A stretch of DNA of 64,000 nucleotides from Microbacterium sp. 3J1 (GTDB lineage: Bacteria; Actinomycetota; Actinomycetes; Actinomycetales; Microbacteriaceae), in contig NZ_CDWI01000014.1 of assembly GCF_001049495.1 (NCBI RefSeq), positions 124,001 through 188,000 of the forward strand, in the 5' to 3' direction. The notes beneath the pieces were generated by a model. It searched no databases, had not been told where the DNA came from, and was given only the letters and a program-made list of their open reading frames with translations. Made by a program: the position numbers and the translations under genes. This document shows positions 45,395 through 55,575 of this stretch, piece after piece (the first letter of the stretch is position 1; each line of letters begins with the position of its first letter).

Positions 45395-46998
45395 CCTTCG
45401 CGATCCACGCGTCCGGCGCAGCGCGCGTGGCCATCGACGAGACGGTTCCCGCCCTCGTCCACGATCTGATCGCATCGCGCATCACCGGCGGCGACGCAGC
45501 GCTGTGGGGCCCCGCGGCCGAGGCCGAGGCAGCCGTGCGTCTGGGCTGGGTGGAGGCGATCTCCGTCTCCCGCCCGCTCGTGACCGAGATCGAGGCGCTG
45601 CGCGCCGATCTTTCGTCCCGAGGCATCGACCGCGTCGTCCTGGCCGGTATGGGCGGGTCGTCGCTCGCTCCCGAGGTCATCGCGCAGACCGCCGGAGTGC
45701 CGCTGACCATCCTCGACTCCACTGCGCCCGCACAGGTGCTCGCCGCTCTCGACGAGGGAATCGAGAACACGGTGCTGGTCGTGTCGTCGAAGTCCGGGTC
45801 CACTGTCGAGACGGACTCGCAGCGCCGGACATTCGAGGCGGCGTTCCGCGATCTGGGCATCGATCCCGCCGAGCGGATCGTCGTGGTGACCGACCCGGGC
45901 TCGCCGCTCGACGTGTCGGCCCGCCAGGCGGGCTACCGCGTCTTCAACGCCGACCCGAACGTGGGGGGCCGGTACTCGGCGCTCACCGCCTTCGGGCTCG
46001 TCCCCTCGGGCCTGGCTGGGGTCGACATCGACGAGCTGCTCGACGAGGCCGAGGCCTCGCTGCTCGAGGTCGCCGTCGATTCCGCTGAGAACCCGGCACT
46101 GCGTCTGGCCTCCGCGATCGCCGCGACCACCCCGCGACGAGACAAGCTCGGCCTCATCACCGACGGCACCCACATCAACGGGCTGCCCGACTGGATCGAG
46201 CAGCTGATCGCCGAGTCGACGGGCAAGGATGCCACCGGCATCCTCCCGGTCGTGCTGCTCCCGGTCTCCCCTGAGCTCGACGCGAAGCCGGCCGACCTGC
46301 AGATCGTCCGTCTGGTCGATGACGCCAACGAGTTCCACCTGCGCGAGCAGCACGAAGGCGAGATCCTCGTGAGCGGAACGCTCGGCGCACAGTTCATCGT
46401 CTGGGAGTACGCCACGGCCATCGCGGGCTACCTGCTCGGGATCAACCCGTTCGACCAGCCCGATGTCGAGTCCGCCAAGGTCGCCGCCCGCGGTCTGCTG
46501 GATGCTCGCCCGGCACCGACAGTCCCTGCGTTCGTGGAGAACGGGGTGGAGGTCCGCGTGTCCGACCCGGCTCTCGCTTCTTCGGGAACGGTCGAAGGTG
46601 TGCTCGATGCCCTCTGGGCGCGGCTCGCCGACGATGGATACGTCTCCATCCAGGCGTACGTGAACCGTCTCGATGTCCCGCAGCTGCAGGGGCTCCGCGA
46701 GCTGGTCGCCGCAGACTCCGGTCGCCCGACGACCTTCGGATGGGGGCCCCGCTTCCTCCACTCCACCGGCCAGTATCACAAGGGCGGACCCGCGCAGGGT
46801 GTGTTCCTCCAGATCCTGGAGCGCACGGACGTCGACCTCGAGATCCCCGAGCGGCCCTTCACGTTCGGGCAGCTCATCGAGGCGCAGGCCGCCGGCGACG
46901 CCGGTGTCCTCGCCGAGCACGGCCGTCCGGTCGTCTCCCTGACGATCACCGATTCGTCGGCCGACGTCCTCACCCTCTTCGAAGCCGCTCAGAAGTAA
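45391..46998 (+). CDS. pgi: Glucose-6-phosphate isomerase
   Basis: Pgi interconverts glucose-6-phosphate and fructose-6-phosphate. The 535 residues show the SIS motifs [12 protein letters not shown] and [12 protein letters not shown], and the catalytic region near [11 protein letters not shown]. This sequence differs from the canonical E. coli-like Pgi signatures but is common in actinobacterial tal-pgi-zwf clusters. It is set inside the pentose-phosphate operon between tal and zwf. Confidence 0.92.
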   Translation: MTFAIHASGAARVAIDETVPALVHDLIASRITGGDAALWGPAAEAEAAVRLGWVEAISVSRPLVTEIEALRADLSSRGIDRVVLAGMGGSSLAPEVIAQTAGVPLTILDSTAPAQVLAALDEGIENTVLVVSSKSGSTVETDSQRRTFEAAFRDLGIDPAERIVVVTDPGSPLDVSARQAGYRVFNADPNVGGRYSALTAFGLVPSGLAGVDIDELLDEAEASLLEVAVDSAENPALRLASAIAATTPRRDKLGLITDGTHINGLPDWIEQLIAESTGKDATGILPVVLLPVSPELDAKPADLQIVRLVDDANEFHLREQHEGEILVSGTLGAQFIVWEYATAIAGYLLGINPFDQPDVESAKVAARGLLDARPAPTVPAFVENGVEVRVSDPALASSGTVEGVLDALWARLADDGYVSIQAYVNRLDVPQLQGLRELVAADSGRPTTFGWGPRFLHSTGQYHKGGPAQGVFLQILERTDVDLEIPERPFTFGQLIEAQAAGDAGVLAEHGRPVVSLTITDSSADVLTLFEAAQK

Positions 46999-47020
46999 CA
47001 GCCTGGAGATTCCCCCACCG

Positions 47021-48571
47021 ATGTCTGTTCCCATCTCGCGCGGGCACAACCCGCTGCGTGACCCCGATGATCGCCGTCTCAACCGGATCGCGGGGCCCAG
47101 CGCTCTCGTGATCTTCGGCGTGACCGGCGACCTGTCACGCAAGAAGCTCATGCCCGCCGTCTACGACCTCGCCAACCGCGGTCTCCTGCCGCCCGGCTTC
47201 GCGCTCGTCGGCTTCGCCCGCCGCGACTGGGAGGATCAGGACTTCGCTCAGGTCGTCTACGACGCGGTCAAGCAGCACGCTCGCACCCCGTTCCGCGAGG
47301 AGACCTGGGCGCAGCTGCTGCAGGGCATCCGCTTCGTGTCCGGCGAGTTCGACAATCCCGAGTCGTTCCGCAAGCTGCGCGAGACCGTCGACCAGCTGGA
47401 CGTCGAGCGCGGCACGATGGGGAACCACGCGTTCTACCTGTCGATCCCGCCGAAGTCGTTCGCCGTCGTCGCGCAGCAGCTCAAGGACTCCGGCCTCGTC
47501 GGCGACGACGACGATGACGACGACTGCTGGCGTCGCGTCGTCATCGAGAAGCCGTTCGGCCACGATCTCGAGTCGGCTCGTGAGCTGAACGCCGCTCTCG
47601 AGGTCGCGTTCTCCGCCGACTCGATCTTCCGCATCGACCACTACCTCGGCAAGGAGACGGTGCAGAACATCCTGGCGCTGCGCTTCGCCAACGAGCTGTA
47701 CGAGCCGATCTGGAACCGCAACTACGTCGACCACGTGCAGATCACGATGGCCGAGGACATCGGCGTCGGCGGTCGCGCCGGGTACTACGACGGTGTCGGC
47801 GCCGCGCGCGACGTCATCCAGAACCACCTTCTGCAGCTCCTCGCCCTCACCGCCATGGAGGAGCCGATCAGTCTCTCCGCCGAGCATCTGCGCGCGGAGA
47901 AGGAGAAGGTCCTCGCCGCGGTGCACGTCCCCGACGATCTCTCCCTCGCCACCGCACGCGGACAGTACGCCGGCGGCTGGCAGGGTGGCGAGCAGGTCAC
48001 GGGCTTCCTCGACGAGGAGGGCATGAACCCCGAGTCGGCGACCGAGACCTACGCGGCCATCAAGCTCGAGATCGACACCCGCCGGTGGGCGGGCGTGCCG
48101 TTCTACCTTCGTACCGGCAAGCGTCTCGGCCGTCGCGTGACAGAGGTCGCCGTCGTCTTCAAGAAGGCGCCTGAGCACCTCTTCGGTCGCTCCAACACCT
48201 CGGAGCTCGGACAGAACGCCCTGGTGATCCGTGTGCAGCCCGACGAGGGCGTGACGATCCGCTTCGGCTCGAAGGTCCCGGGAAACGGCACCAACGTCCG
48301 CGACGTCACGATGGACTTCGGCTACGGCCATGCGTTCACCGAGGCGAGCCCCGAGGCCTACGAGCGTCTCATCCTCGACGTCCTGCTGGGCGACCCGCCG
48401 CTGTTCCCGCGGCACGAGGAGGTCGAGCTCTCCTGGAAGATCCTCGACCCGGTGGAGAAGTACTGGGCGGCCGTCGGCGGCCCGGTCGATCAGTATGCCC
48501 CCGGCTCATGGGGTCCGGCATCCGCCGACGACCTCCTTGCCCGCGACGGACGAGTCTGGAGACGACCGTGA
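47021..48571 (+). CDS. zwf: Glucose-6-phosphate 1-dehydrogenase
   Basis: Zwf makes 6-phosphogluconolactone and NADPH. The 516 residues have the nucleotide fold FGVTGDLSRKKLMPA, EKPFGHDLESA and the active-site motif RIDHYLGKETVQNI. An acidic run (DDDDDDD) sits near residue 160 in a loop. Its last 4 bases overlap opcA as GTGA. Confidence 0.97.
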   Translation: MSVPISRGHNPLRDPDDRRLNRIAGPSALVIFGVTGDLSRKKLMPAVYDLANRGLLPPGFALVGFARRDWEDQDFAQVVYDAVKQHARTPFREETWAQLLQGIRFVSGEFDNPESFRKLRETVDQLDVERGTMGNHAFYLSIPPKSFAVVAQQLKDSGLVGDDDDDDDCWRRVVIEKPFGHDLESARELNAALEVAFSADSIFRIDHYLGKETVQNILALRFANELYEPIWNRNYVDHVQITMAEDIGVGGRAGYYDGVGAARDVIQNHLLQLLALTAMEEPISLSAEHLRAEKEKVLAAVHVPDDLSLATARGQYAGGWQGGEQVTGFLDEEGMNPESATETYAAIKLEIDTRRWAGVPFYLRTGKRLGRRVTEVAVVFKKAPEHLFGRSNTSELGQNALVIRVQPDEGVTIRFGSKVPGNGTNVRDVTMDFGYGHAFTEASPEAYERLILDVLLGDPPLFPRHEEVELSWKILDPVEKYWAAVGGPVDQYAPGSWGPASADDLLARDGRVWRRP

Positions 48572-49503
48572 TCATCGACCTTCCCGACACGACCGTCAGC
48601 CAGGTCGCGAAGCAGCTCGTCAAGGTGCGCGAAGAGGGCGGCGCGGTCGCCCTCGGGCGCGTGCTCACCCTCGTGATCTCGGCCCGCAACGGCGTCGCCG
48701 AGGCCGCCATCGATGCGGCCAACGACGCCTCACGAGAGCACCCGATGCGCGTGATCGTCCTCACCACGGGTGACGGCGACTCACGACTCGACGCACAGAT
48801 CCGCGTGGGCGGCGACGCCGGAGCGAGCGAGGTCGTGGTGCTGCGCGCCTTCGGCGAGGCGGCGAGCAACGAGGAGAGCCTCATCACGGGTCTGCTCCTG
48901 CCCGACGCCCCCGTCGTCGCGTGGTGGCCCGAAGATGCCCCGGTCTCCCCCGCCGCGTCACCGCTCGGCAAGATCGCGCAGCGGCGGATCACGGATGCCG
49001 CGACCTCCACCGACGTGCGCGACCGCCTCGCCCTGCTGGGCGAGACCCACGCCCCGGGAGACACCGATCTCGCCTGGACGCGTCTGACGCACTGGCGCGA
49101 GCAGCTCGCCGCGGTGCTCGACCAGCCGCCGTTCGAGGAGGTCACGGGCGTCGAGGTGCGCGGGGCCTCCGCCTCTCCCTCGACCGCCCTTCTCGCCGCC
49201 TGGCTGCAGATGGCGCTCGACGTCGAGGTGACCTGGTCCTACGAGAACCCGGAGGAGTGGCACGAGGGCATCAAGTCCGTGCGGCTCACCCGCGCGTCCG
49301 GCGACATCCTGCTCGAACGCCCCGAGCCGGGCGTCGCGGTGCTCACCCAGCCCGATCAGCCCGATCATGACCTGCACCTTCCCCGTCGCACTCTGCGCGA
49401 ATGCCTCGCCGAGGAGCTGCGTCGCCTCGACCCCGACGTCCTGTACGGTCGAGTGATCACCGAGGGCTGGGAGAAGCTGGGTCCGCCCGAGACAGGAGAA
49501 TGA
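48568..49503 (+). CDS. opcA: Glucose-6-phosphate dehydrogenase assembly protein OpcA
   Basis: OpcA is needed for full activity of Zwf in actinobacteria and cyanobacteria and can mediate redox control. The 311 residues begin VIIDLPDTTVSQVAKQL and include VVAWWPEDAP, typical of the family. It is coupled to zwf (GTGA) and almost to pgl. Confidence 0.95.
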   Translation: MIIDLPDTTVSQVAKQLVKVREEGGAVALGRVLTLVISARNGVAEAAIDAANDASREHPMRVIVLTTGDGDSRLDAQIRVGGDAGASEVVVLRAFGEAASNEESLITGLLLPDAPVVAWWPEDAPVSPAASPLGKIAQRRITDAATSTDVRDRLALLGETHAPGDTDLAWTRLTHWREQLAAVLDQPPFEEVTGVEVRGASASPSTALLAAWLQMALDVEVTWSYENPEEWHEGIKSVRLTRASGDILLERPEPGVAVLTQPDQPDHDLHLPRRTLRECLAEELRRLDPDVLYGRVITEGWEKLGPPETGE

Positions 49504-49508
49504 TGTCG

Positions 49509-50288
49509 ATGCAGACAGCGCCCGCAGAGAAGCGGGTCGTGGTCGAGACCACCCCGAGCGAACTCGCCGCGAGGGTGGCGGACAGGTTCCTGACCCGGCT
49601 TCGCGCGCGCACGCGCAACGGCCGTATCGCTCACATCGCTCTCACCGGCGGATCCATGGGTGGGGCGGTCCTGCGAGCGACCCGCGACGACCCGCGTTCC
49701 GCCGGCATCGACTGGTCTCTCGTGCACTTCTGGTGGGGCGACGAGCGGTTCGTCGCCCGTGACGACGCAGATCGCAACGCTCTGCAGTCGCGGGAGGCGC
49801 TCCTCGATCACATCCCCGTGCCCGCGGAGAACATCCACGAGGTCGCAGCCTCCGACGACGGTCTGACCCTCGACGACGCCGCGGCGGCGTACGCGGCGGA
49901 GCTCGCGCGGTTCGGCACGGACGAGCATCCGTGGCCGTCGTTCGCGGTGTGCTTCCTCGGCGTCGGGCCCGACGGGCACATCGCGTCGCTGTTCCCCGAT
50001 CGCCCCGAGGTGACTGTCACGGATGCCGCGGCTCTGCCGGTGCGGGACTCGCCGAAGCCCCCGCCCGAGCGGGTCACGCTCACTCGGCCCGTGCTCAACT
50101 CGTCGAAGCGGGTCTGGCTCGTGCTGACGGGCGCCGACAAGGCCTCTGCGCTCGGTCTCGCTCTGGCGGGCGCCAGCTACTCGAGTGTTCCGGCCGCCGG
50201 CGCGAAGGGCCGCAAGCGCACGGTGTTCTTCGTCGACGAGGCAGCGGCGTCCGAGGTCTCACCCGACCTCATCGATCCCGCCTACTGA
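49509..50288 (+). CDS. pgl: 6-Phosphogluconolactonase
   Basis: Pgl hydrolyses 6-phosphogluconolactone. The 259-residue NagB-like protein has ALTGGSMG, FWWGDERFV and GVGPDGHIASLFP, the signatures of the DevB/SOL group. AGGAGA (49494-49499) is best placed for ATG 49509; ATG 49500 and 49503 are alternatives, the former overlapping the opcA stop. It closes the operon. No 6-phosphogluconate dehydrogenase gene is in the window. Confidence 0.95.
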   Translation: MQTAPAEKRVVVETTPSELAARVADRFLTRLRARTRNGRIAHIALTGGSMGGAVLRATRDDPRSAGIDWSLVHFWWGDERFVARDDADRNALQSREALLDHIPVPAENIHEVAASDDGLTLDDAAAAYAAELARFGTDEHPWPSFAVCFLGVGPDGHIASLFPDRPEVTVTDAAALPVRDSPKPPPERVTLTRPVLNSSKRVWLVLTGADKASALGLALAGASYSSVPAAGAKGRKRTVFFVDEAAASEVSPDLIDPAY

Positions 50289-50294
50289 CCCCAG

Positions 50295-51299
50295 TCAGCT
50301 CTGCGGCTCGTCTGCCGCGGTGCCGTCGCTCCCGCGGGTGATGCCGAGGTCTTGGCTGTCGCTGAGCACCTGCGGGTGGTATCTCGCGAGGCCGACCACT
50401 CCCCACACGGCGATGGCGCCGGCGATCCCGAAGATCACGAACACCCACGGCGGCGCAGCGGCGGCCTCGCCGAGAACGACCATGCCGATGAGAACGGCGA
50501 TGAGCGGGTCGACGACGGTGAGCCCGGCGATCACGAGGTCAGGCGGGCCGGAGCTGTAGGCGGTCTGCACGAAGTAGGCGCCCACCGCCGCGGCGGCGAT
50601 GAGCGCGACCACGCAGACGATCGTGATCCAGTCGAAGTTCCCCGCCTGGACGCGCTTGATGACGACCTTGGCGAGGGTTGCGACGAAGCCGTAGAGGATG
50701 CCCGCGCCCACGATGTAGAAGAGCGCCCGCATGCGGTGACGGAGGATCAGCCAGCATGCGCCGAGGATGATGATCACGACGAGCAGGATCGCCAGGATCG
50801 TGAAGAGCTCGGTGTCGGTGACGTCCTTCTCGGTCGCGAAGATGGCAGCGAAGAAGACGAAGAGGAAGATGCCGCCCACGCAGCACACGATGGCGGTGAT
50901 CGACTGCCTGGTCGGGGCATGCCCGGAGATACGAGCGTTCAGCAGCGTCGTGATGACCAGCGCGATCGCGCCGAGCGGCTGCACGACGATCAGCGGCGCC
51001 ACCGTCAGAGCCGCGAGCTGACACACGATCGCGAGGGCCAGCATGAGGGTCCCGACGAGCCAGGACGGCCGCGTCAGGAGACCGCGGACCTGCACCATCG
51101 AGAGACCGGACGCACCATCCGCGCCACTCAGGCGCTCCATCTTCTCGACGCCGCGGTGCTGATACTGGGCGCCGAGCGACATGAAGACCGCACCGGCCAG
51201 CGCCAGCGGGATGCCGAGGAGCAGTCCCGGGTTCTGGAACGCGCCCACCAGCTGGTCGGTGACGTCTTCCGCCCCAGCCATCCATACGGAGATGCTCAC
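50295..51299 (-). CDS. DMT-superfamily transporter (NIPA-like)
   Basis: The 334 residues form about nine helices in an EamA/NIPA-like arrangement. Conserved stretches include VVQPLGAIALVITTLLNA and GLTVVDPLIAVLIGMVVLGE. Magnesium or small-molecule transport is possible; the substrate is unknown. Leaderless start: TAGGGT lies 6 nt before the GTG. It is convergent with pgl, 6 bp away. Confidence 0.85.
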   Translation of the reverse strand: MSISVWMAGAEDVTDQLVGAFQNPGLLLGIPLALAGAVFMSLGAQYQHRGVEKMERLSGADGASGLSMVQVRGLLTRPSWLVGTLMLALAIVCQLAALTVAPLIVVQPLGAIALVITTLLNARISGHAPTRQSITAIVCCVGGIFLFVFFAAIFATEKDVTDTELFTILAILLVVIIILGACWLILRHRMRALFYIVGAGILYGFVATLAKVVIKRVQAGNFDWITIVCVVALIAAAAVGAYFVQTAYSSGPPDLVIAGLTVVDPLIAVLIGMVVLGEAAAAPPWVFVIFGIAGAIAVWGVVGLARYHPQVLSDSQDLGITRGSDGTAADEPQS

Positions 51300-51305
51300 C
51301 CTTCG

Positions 51306-51336
51306 ACCCTACCCGGCGATATGCGCCGAGTAGGGT
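51306..51336. promoter_or_regulatory. Divergent leaderless promoters, DMT transporter and def
   Basis: TAGGGT occurs on both strands: minus strand 51311-51306, 6 nt before GTG 51299, and plus strand 51331-51336, 6 nt before GTG 51343. The whole divergent control region is 43 bp. Confidence 0.55.
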
Positions 51337-51342
51337 TATGGC

Positions 51343-51909
51343 GTGGCTGTTCTTCCTATTCGCATCATGGGGGACCCCGTCCTCCACTCCCCCGCATCCG
51401 TCGTCGAGGAGATCACCGACGACATCCGCACACTCGTCGCCGACATGTTCGAGACGATGGACACTGCGCCCGGGGTAGGCCTCGCCGCCCCGCAGGTGGG
51501 CGTGCCTCTGCGCCTGTACACGTACGCCTACGTCGATGACGACGACCGGCCGTGGCGAGGTGTGATCATCAATCCCGAGCTCTGGATGGTTCCCCTCGAA
51601 CCCGGCGAGCCCGACGAGGACCTCGAATCCGAGGGATGCCTGTCCTTCCCGGGCGAGCGGTTCGCGCTCCGTCGCTCCGAGCGCGTGCGGGTGACCGGCA
51701 TCGACCTCGACGGCTCACCCGTCGAGATCGCCGTCGACGGATGGCGCGCGCGCATCATGCAGCACGAGTTCGACCACCTGGACGGCATCCTCTACATCGA
51801 CCGCCTGTCCGACAGCGACTGGAAGACGGTGCAGAAGATCTCGCGGAAGCGCGGGTGGGGCAGGCCCGGTGCGAGCTGGATGCCGGGCATCGACGACCTC
51901 GAGGGCTGA
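51343..51909 (+). CDS. def: Peptide deformylase
   Basis: Removes the formyl group from nascent proteins. The 188 residues carry motif 1 GVGLAAPQVG (44-53), motif 2 EGCLS with metal ligand C99, and motif 3 HEFDH with H141, E142 and H145. The C-terminal extension (about 155-188) is usual in actinobacteria. Confidence 0.97.
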   Translation: MAVLPIRIMGDPVLHSPASVVEEITDDIRTLVADMFETMDTAPGVGLAAPQVGVPLRLYTYAYVDDDDRPWRGVIINPELWMVPLEPGEPDEDLESEGCLSFPGERFALRRSERVRVTGIDLDGSPVEIAVDGWRARIMQHEFDHLDGILYIDRLSDSDWKTVQKISRKRGWGRPGASWMPGIDDLEG

Positions 51910-51986
51910 CGTCCTCCCAGCCCAGTCACAGTCTTCTCGGAGTTGCATCACAGACTCCGCCCCCGATAGCGTTCTAAGGCGGGCCT

Positions 51987-51992
51987 TACTAT
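51987..51992 (+). promoter_or_regulatory. Candidate -10 for lipoprotein gene
   Basis: TACTAT matches TANNNT and lies 34 nt before the start; GGGAGGGG (52014-52021) is a strong ribosome site. Confidence 0.45.
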
Positions 51993-52026
51993 GCCCGCGC
52001 ACCAAGAGGCTCTGGGAGGGGACATC

Positions 52027-52542
52027 ATGATGAAACTGCGCACGCGACGCGCACTGGCGCTGGCAGGTTCTGCTGTGGCGCTGTCGGTCGCACTGACGGG
52101 CTGCAGCGCGCTCAACGGCATTCTGGGCGGCGGTTCGGGAGACGCCGACCGCGACGAGGACACGGGTCAGGTCACCGAGAGCTCGAACATCGACATCTTC
52201 TCGCTGAAGCTCGGCGACTGCAAGATGGCCAGCGCGACGGGGCTCATCGAGGACGCGGACGTCGTGCCGTGCGATCAGCCGCACGACGAAGAGGTCTACT
52301 ACGAGATCACGATGGACGACGGCGAGTTCTCGGAGGAGAACATCGACGCTGCCTCGCAGGAGTGCATCGGTGACGCCTACACGAACTTCGTCGGCGTCGC
52401 GTTCGACGCCTCGGTGCTCGAGGTCTACCCGATCACCCCGACCCAGCAGACCTGGGACGAACTGAACGACCGCATCGTCCAGTGCGTCATCTCCGACCCG
52501 GCCGGACCGACCACCGGCTCGCTGAAGGGCGCAGCTCGCTGA
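52027..52542 (+). CDS. Lipoprotein with septum-formation-type domain
   Basis: The 171 residues start with a basic n-region, a hydrophobic stretch and the lipobox ALTGC, so the mature protein should be lipid-anchored at about C25. The outer part is acidic and contains LGDCKM, VVPCDQPHDEEVYYEI and IVQCVISDP, the Cys/His pattern of septum formation (PF13845-like) proteins; four cysteines could form two disulfides. Its exact function is unknown. ATG 52027 or 52030 may be the start. Confidence 0.85.
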   Translation: MMKLRTRRALALAGSAVALSVALTGCSALNGILGGGSGDADRDEDTGQVTESSNIDIFSLKLGDCKMASATGLIEDADVVPCDQPHDEEVYYEITMDDGEFSEENIDAASQECIGDAYTNFVGVAFDASVLEVYPITPTQQTWDELNDRIVQCVISDPAGPTTGSLKGAAR

Positions 52543-52557
52543 TCCGACGCGACTCTC

Positions 52558-52590
52558 GAAGGGGCTCCGCCATCCGGCGGGGCCTTTTCT
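52558..52590 (+). terminator. Terminator after the lipoprotein gene
   Basis: A GC-rich stem (CCGCC/GGCGG with AAGG/CCTT, one internal loop) is followed by TTTT, which makes it a classic intrinsic terminator. Confidence 0.75.
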
Positions 52591-52677
52591 GTATCGGCCC
52601 ACCGTACGACGCGTCCGCACACCGCAGATCGAGACGACACCTCGCTCGGTCTGGCCCCTGCTGCGACGGGAAACGGG

Positions 52678-52721
52678 AGAAGGCGTCACACTCTCATCGA
52701 AACGAGAACGTGACGCCTTCT
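52678..52721 (-). terminator. Terminator after tRNA-Asn
   Basis: AGAAGGCGTCAC (52678-52689) pairs perfectly with 52710-52721, and the loop can form a second stem (TCTC/GAGA). It begins 2 nt past the tRNA-Asn 3' end on the minus strand. Confidence 0.75.
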
Positions 52722-52723
52722 AT

Positions 52724-52799
52724 TGGCTCCCCGGCTTGGACTCGAACCAAGAACCTGCCGGTTAACAGCCGGCTGCTCTGCCAATTGAGCTACCGAGGA
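52724..52799 (-). tRNA. tRNA-Asn (anticodon GUU)
   Basis: A 76-nt gene with encoded CCA. The acceptor stem TCCTCGG pairs with CCGGGGA, discriminator G. The anticodon stem GCCGG/CCGGC holds loop CTGTTAA, giving GTT. The T arm is CTTGG TTCGAGT CCAAG. Unlike tRNA-Val in this window it encodes its CCA end. Confidence 0.96.
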
Positions 52800-52896
52800 A
52801 TGTGCTCCGCTGTGCGGGCAACTCGTCAATCTTAGCAAACTCCGGACGATGGTCGTGACACCGGCCGCACATCGGGCGTGTCGACGACAGCACCGC

Positions 52897-53670
52897 TCAG
52901 GGCAGTGAATCCGCCTCGGCGTTGGGCACCCAGAGAAGGTCCTTGCCGACTCCGCGAGCGACCACATGGCCCCCTCGGAGCATCAGCGTCTCCGCGTTCA
53001 GCTCGCGGATGAAGTCGGCGTCGTTCGTCACGAGCAGCGCCCCCATCCCCTCTTCTTTGCGGCGCCTGGTGATCGCGTCGAAGACGACGGGACGAACCTC
53101 GAGATCCAGGTTCGCGAGGATCTCGTCGGCGATGAGCACGCGAGGCTCGAGGACGAACGACCGTGCGATCGCCACGCGCTGTCGCATACCGGCGCTCAGC
53201 TCGTAAGGGAACTTCGCCGCCGTGCCCAGCGGGAGGTGCAGCTCGTCGAGCAAGGTCGCCACGCGGATGGAGAGCGCCTTCGTGTTGACCCGCTTCTCGC
53301 GGATGAGGATCGGCTCCGCGATCACCTCGTTCACCGTCAGCTGAGGCGGGAGATCGGCGCCGGCGCCCTGCGGCACGAAACCCGTGCGGTAGGTGAGCAG
53401 ACGGTGCTTGCGTCCCGGACGCCGCACGTCGACACCGCAGACCTGGGCGCTGCCCCCGACGACGCGCACGGATGGATCGGTGGATCCCGCCAGCGCGGCC
53501 ACGAGCGTCGACTTCCCCGAGCCCGTCGGCCCGGCGACGCAGATCAGGCCGCCGGGAGCAAGCGTGAAGCTGACACCGTCGATCGCGCGAGTGGGCCCGC
53601 TGTGCCCGACGCGGTCGATCACCAAGTCGGAGCAGTCGATCGCATGGGGAGATTCGGGCCGGGAGGACAT
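52897..53670 (-). CDS. ABC ATPase with atypical D-loop and H-switch, orphan
   Basis: The 257 residues have Walker A GPTGSGKST (47-55) and signature LSAGM (159-163). Walker B LIADE keeps D182 and E183, but the usual EPT is EIL (ADEILANLD), and the H-switch histidine is replaced by N216 (LLVTNDADF). It may be a slow or regulatory ATPase. No permease is adjacent; dnaG lies upstream. Function unknown. Confidence 0.8.
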   Translation of the reverse strand: MSSRPESPHAIDCSDLVIDRVGHSGPTRAIDGVSFTLAPGGLICVAGPTGSGKSTLVAALAGSTDPSVRVVGGSAQVCGVDVRRPGRKHRLLTYRTGFVPQGAGADLPPQLTVNEVIAEPILIREKRVNTKALSIRVATLLDELHLPLGTAAKFPYELSAGMRQRVAIARSFVLEPRVLIADEILANLDLEVRPVVFDAITRRRKEEGMGALLVTNDADFIRELNAETLMLRGGHVVARGVGKDLLWVPNAEADSLP

Positions 53671-53706
53671 GATCCCATCCTGCCTTCTCGCGCTCTGCGG
53701 CCCCTG

Positions 53707-55575
53707 TTACGACTCGGTGAACCGCTGACGCTCGACGTCGATGTCGCGCAGCCGCATGCGCAGCGCCCGACCGCCGTCCGAGTCCGCGGGAACCCGCTGC
53801 ACGGCACCGAGGAGCTCCTGCTTCTCATGCTCGAGGCTGCGGAGGATGAGGCGCCGCGCCAGGTCGGTCGCCGAGGCGCGCGCGCCCTCTTCGTTGCGCG
53901 CCGGGAACGGTGTCATCAGCAGCTCGCCCGCGAGCGAGCGGTACGGCTCGCGCACGGAGTTGACGGCATCCGTCACCCATCCGGCGCGCGTGCGATCAGG
54001 GGCGGATGCCACGGCCTCACGCACCGCGTCGAGACCCGGCGTCCGGAACGGCGCGGCCAGAGCCCGAGTCAACAGCGCCTGGTCGATCTGGTGGCCGTAC
54101 TGCAGAGCGCCCATGAGCGCGTCGCGCTCCACCGCGACGTCCGCCGTCCTCGGCAGGCTCGAGAGGGTGACGGGAGCGACTCCGGGTGCGCCGGGCGACG
54201 ACGCCGACTGCCCTGAATCGTGGCGGGGCTGCTCCTGTCGTCCAGAACCCGCCCCACCTCGCGCGGAGCGCTCCACCTCGTGGTGCACCTCGGTCGGATC
54301 CATGCCCAGCCGTCGCGCGAGCACGCGCTCATACCCGGGTCTCAGCAGCCGGTCCCTGATCTCCGCGACGATCGGCGCCGCCGCACGCAGCGCTCCCACG
54401 CGCCCCTCGACCGTCGCGAGGTCGAAGCCGCTGAGCTTGCGATCGATGGCGAACTCGAACATCGGCTGCTTGCTCTCCATGAGCGAGCGCACGGCCGCAT
54501 CGCCGCGCTGCAGACGGAGGTCGCACGGGTCGAGCCCGTCGGGTGCGACAGCGACGAAGGTCTGCGCGTTGAACCGATCGTCCTCGGTGAAGGCGCGCAG
54601 CGCGGCCTTCTGACCTGCCTCGTCGCCGTCGAACGTGAAGACGACCTCACCCGAGGCGTTGTCGTCTCCCATCACTCGGCGCAGCACCTTGATGTGGTCC
54701 GTGCCGAACGCGGTTCCACACGTGGCGATCGCCGTCGTGAGACCGGCGAGGTGGCACGCCATGACGTCGGTGTACCCCTCGACCACCACGACGCGCCGGG
54801 GGTCGCCACGGGCGATGTCGCGCTTCGCGAGATCGAGCCCGTAGAGCACCTGCGCCTTCTTGTAGATCGGCGTCTCGGGGGTGTTGAGGTACTTCGGGCC
54901 CTGGTCGTCATCGAACAGCTTGCGGGCGCCGAACCCGATCGTCTGACCCGACACATCGCGGATCGGCCAGACGAGACGACCGCGGAACCGGTCGTACACG
55001 CCTCGCTGCCCCGTCGACACGAGACCCGCGGCGCTCAGCTCGTCGCGAGTGAACCCCTGCGCGGTGAGAGCCTTCAGCATCCCGTCCCAGCCGCGCGGGG
55101 CGAAGCCCACGCCGAAGTGCGCCGCGGCCCCCGCGTCGAAGCCCCGCTCCCCGAGGAAGCGGCGGCCGGCCTCGGCATCCGCGGTGAGCAGCTGCGCCCG
55201 GAAGAACTCCGCGGCGGCGGTGTTGGCCGCGTACAGACGGCTGCGTCCACTCGTCTCCGGGGCCGCTCCGCCGTCTTCGTAGTGCAGCGCGTAGCCGATC
55301 TTGCCCGCGAGCCGCTCCACCGCCTCGGTGAAGCTGACGTGGTCCATTTCCCGCAGGAACGAGTAGACGTCGCCCGACTCCCCGCAGCCGAAGCAGTGGT
55401 AATAGCCCACCTGCGGACGCACGTGGAAGCTCGGGCTCTTCTCGTCGTGGAATGGGCACAGACCCTTGAGAGACCCGACCCCGGCGGATTTGAGAGCGAC
55501 GCGTTCACCGACGATGTCGGCGATGTTCGTGCGCGCCTTCACCTCGTCGACGTCGGCCTGACGGATGCGGGGCAT
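53707..55575 (-). CDS. dnaG: DNA primase
   Basis: DnaG makes RNA primers at the replication fork. The 622 residues include the CHC2 zinc finger (C40, H43, C61, C64), the RNA polymerase core, Toprim motif [11 protein letters not shown] and [13 protein letters not shown], and a C-terminal DnaB-binding region. Start overlaps the dgt stop (TGATG). Order dusB-dgt-dnaG is conserved in actinobacteria. Confidence 0.97.
   Translation of the reverse strand: MPRIRQADVDEVKARTNIADIVGERVALKSAGVGSLKGLCPFHDEKSPSFHVRPQVGYYHCFGCGESGDVYSFLREMDHVSFTEAVERLAGKIGYALHYEDGGAAPETSGRSRLYAANTAAAEFFRAQLLTADAEAGRRFLGERGFDAGAAAHFGVGFAPRGWDGMLKALTAQGFTRDELSAAGLVSTGQRGVYDRFRGRLVWPIRDVSGQTIGFGARKLFDDDQGPKYLNTPETPIYKKAQVLYGLDLAKRDIARGDPRRVVVVEGYTDVMACHLAGLTTAIATCGTAFGTDHIKVLRRVMGDDNASGEVVFTFDGDEAGQKAALRAFTEDDRFNAQTFVAVAPDGLDPCDLRLQRGDAAVRSLMESKQPMFEFAIDRKLSGFDLATVEGRVGALRAAAPIVAEIRDRLLRPGYERVLARRLGMDPTEVHHEVERSARGGAGSGRQEQPRHDSGQSASSPGAPGVAPVTLSSLPRTADVAVERDALMGALQYGHQIDQALLTRALAAPFRTPGLDAVREAVASAPDRTRAGWVTDAVNSVREPYRSLAGELLMTPFPARNEEGARASATDLARRLILRSLEHEKQELLGAVQRVPADSDGGRALRMRLRDIDVERQRFTES

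Noticed and set aside
53707-54613. Several long plus-strand frames opposite dnaG and dgt
   Set aside because: They are Ser/Arg/Pro-rich shadows with no motifs, while the minus-strand genes have complete catalytic motifs.
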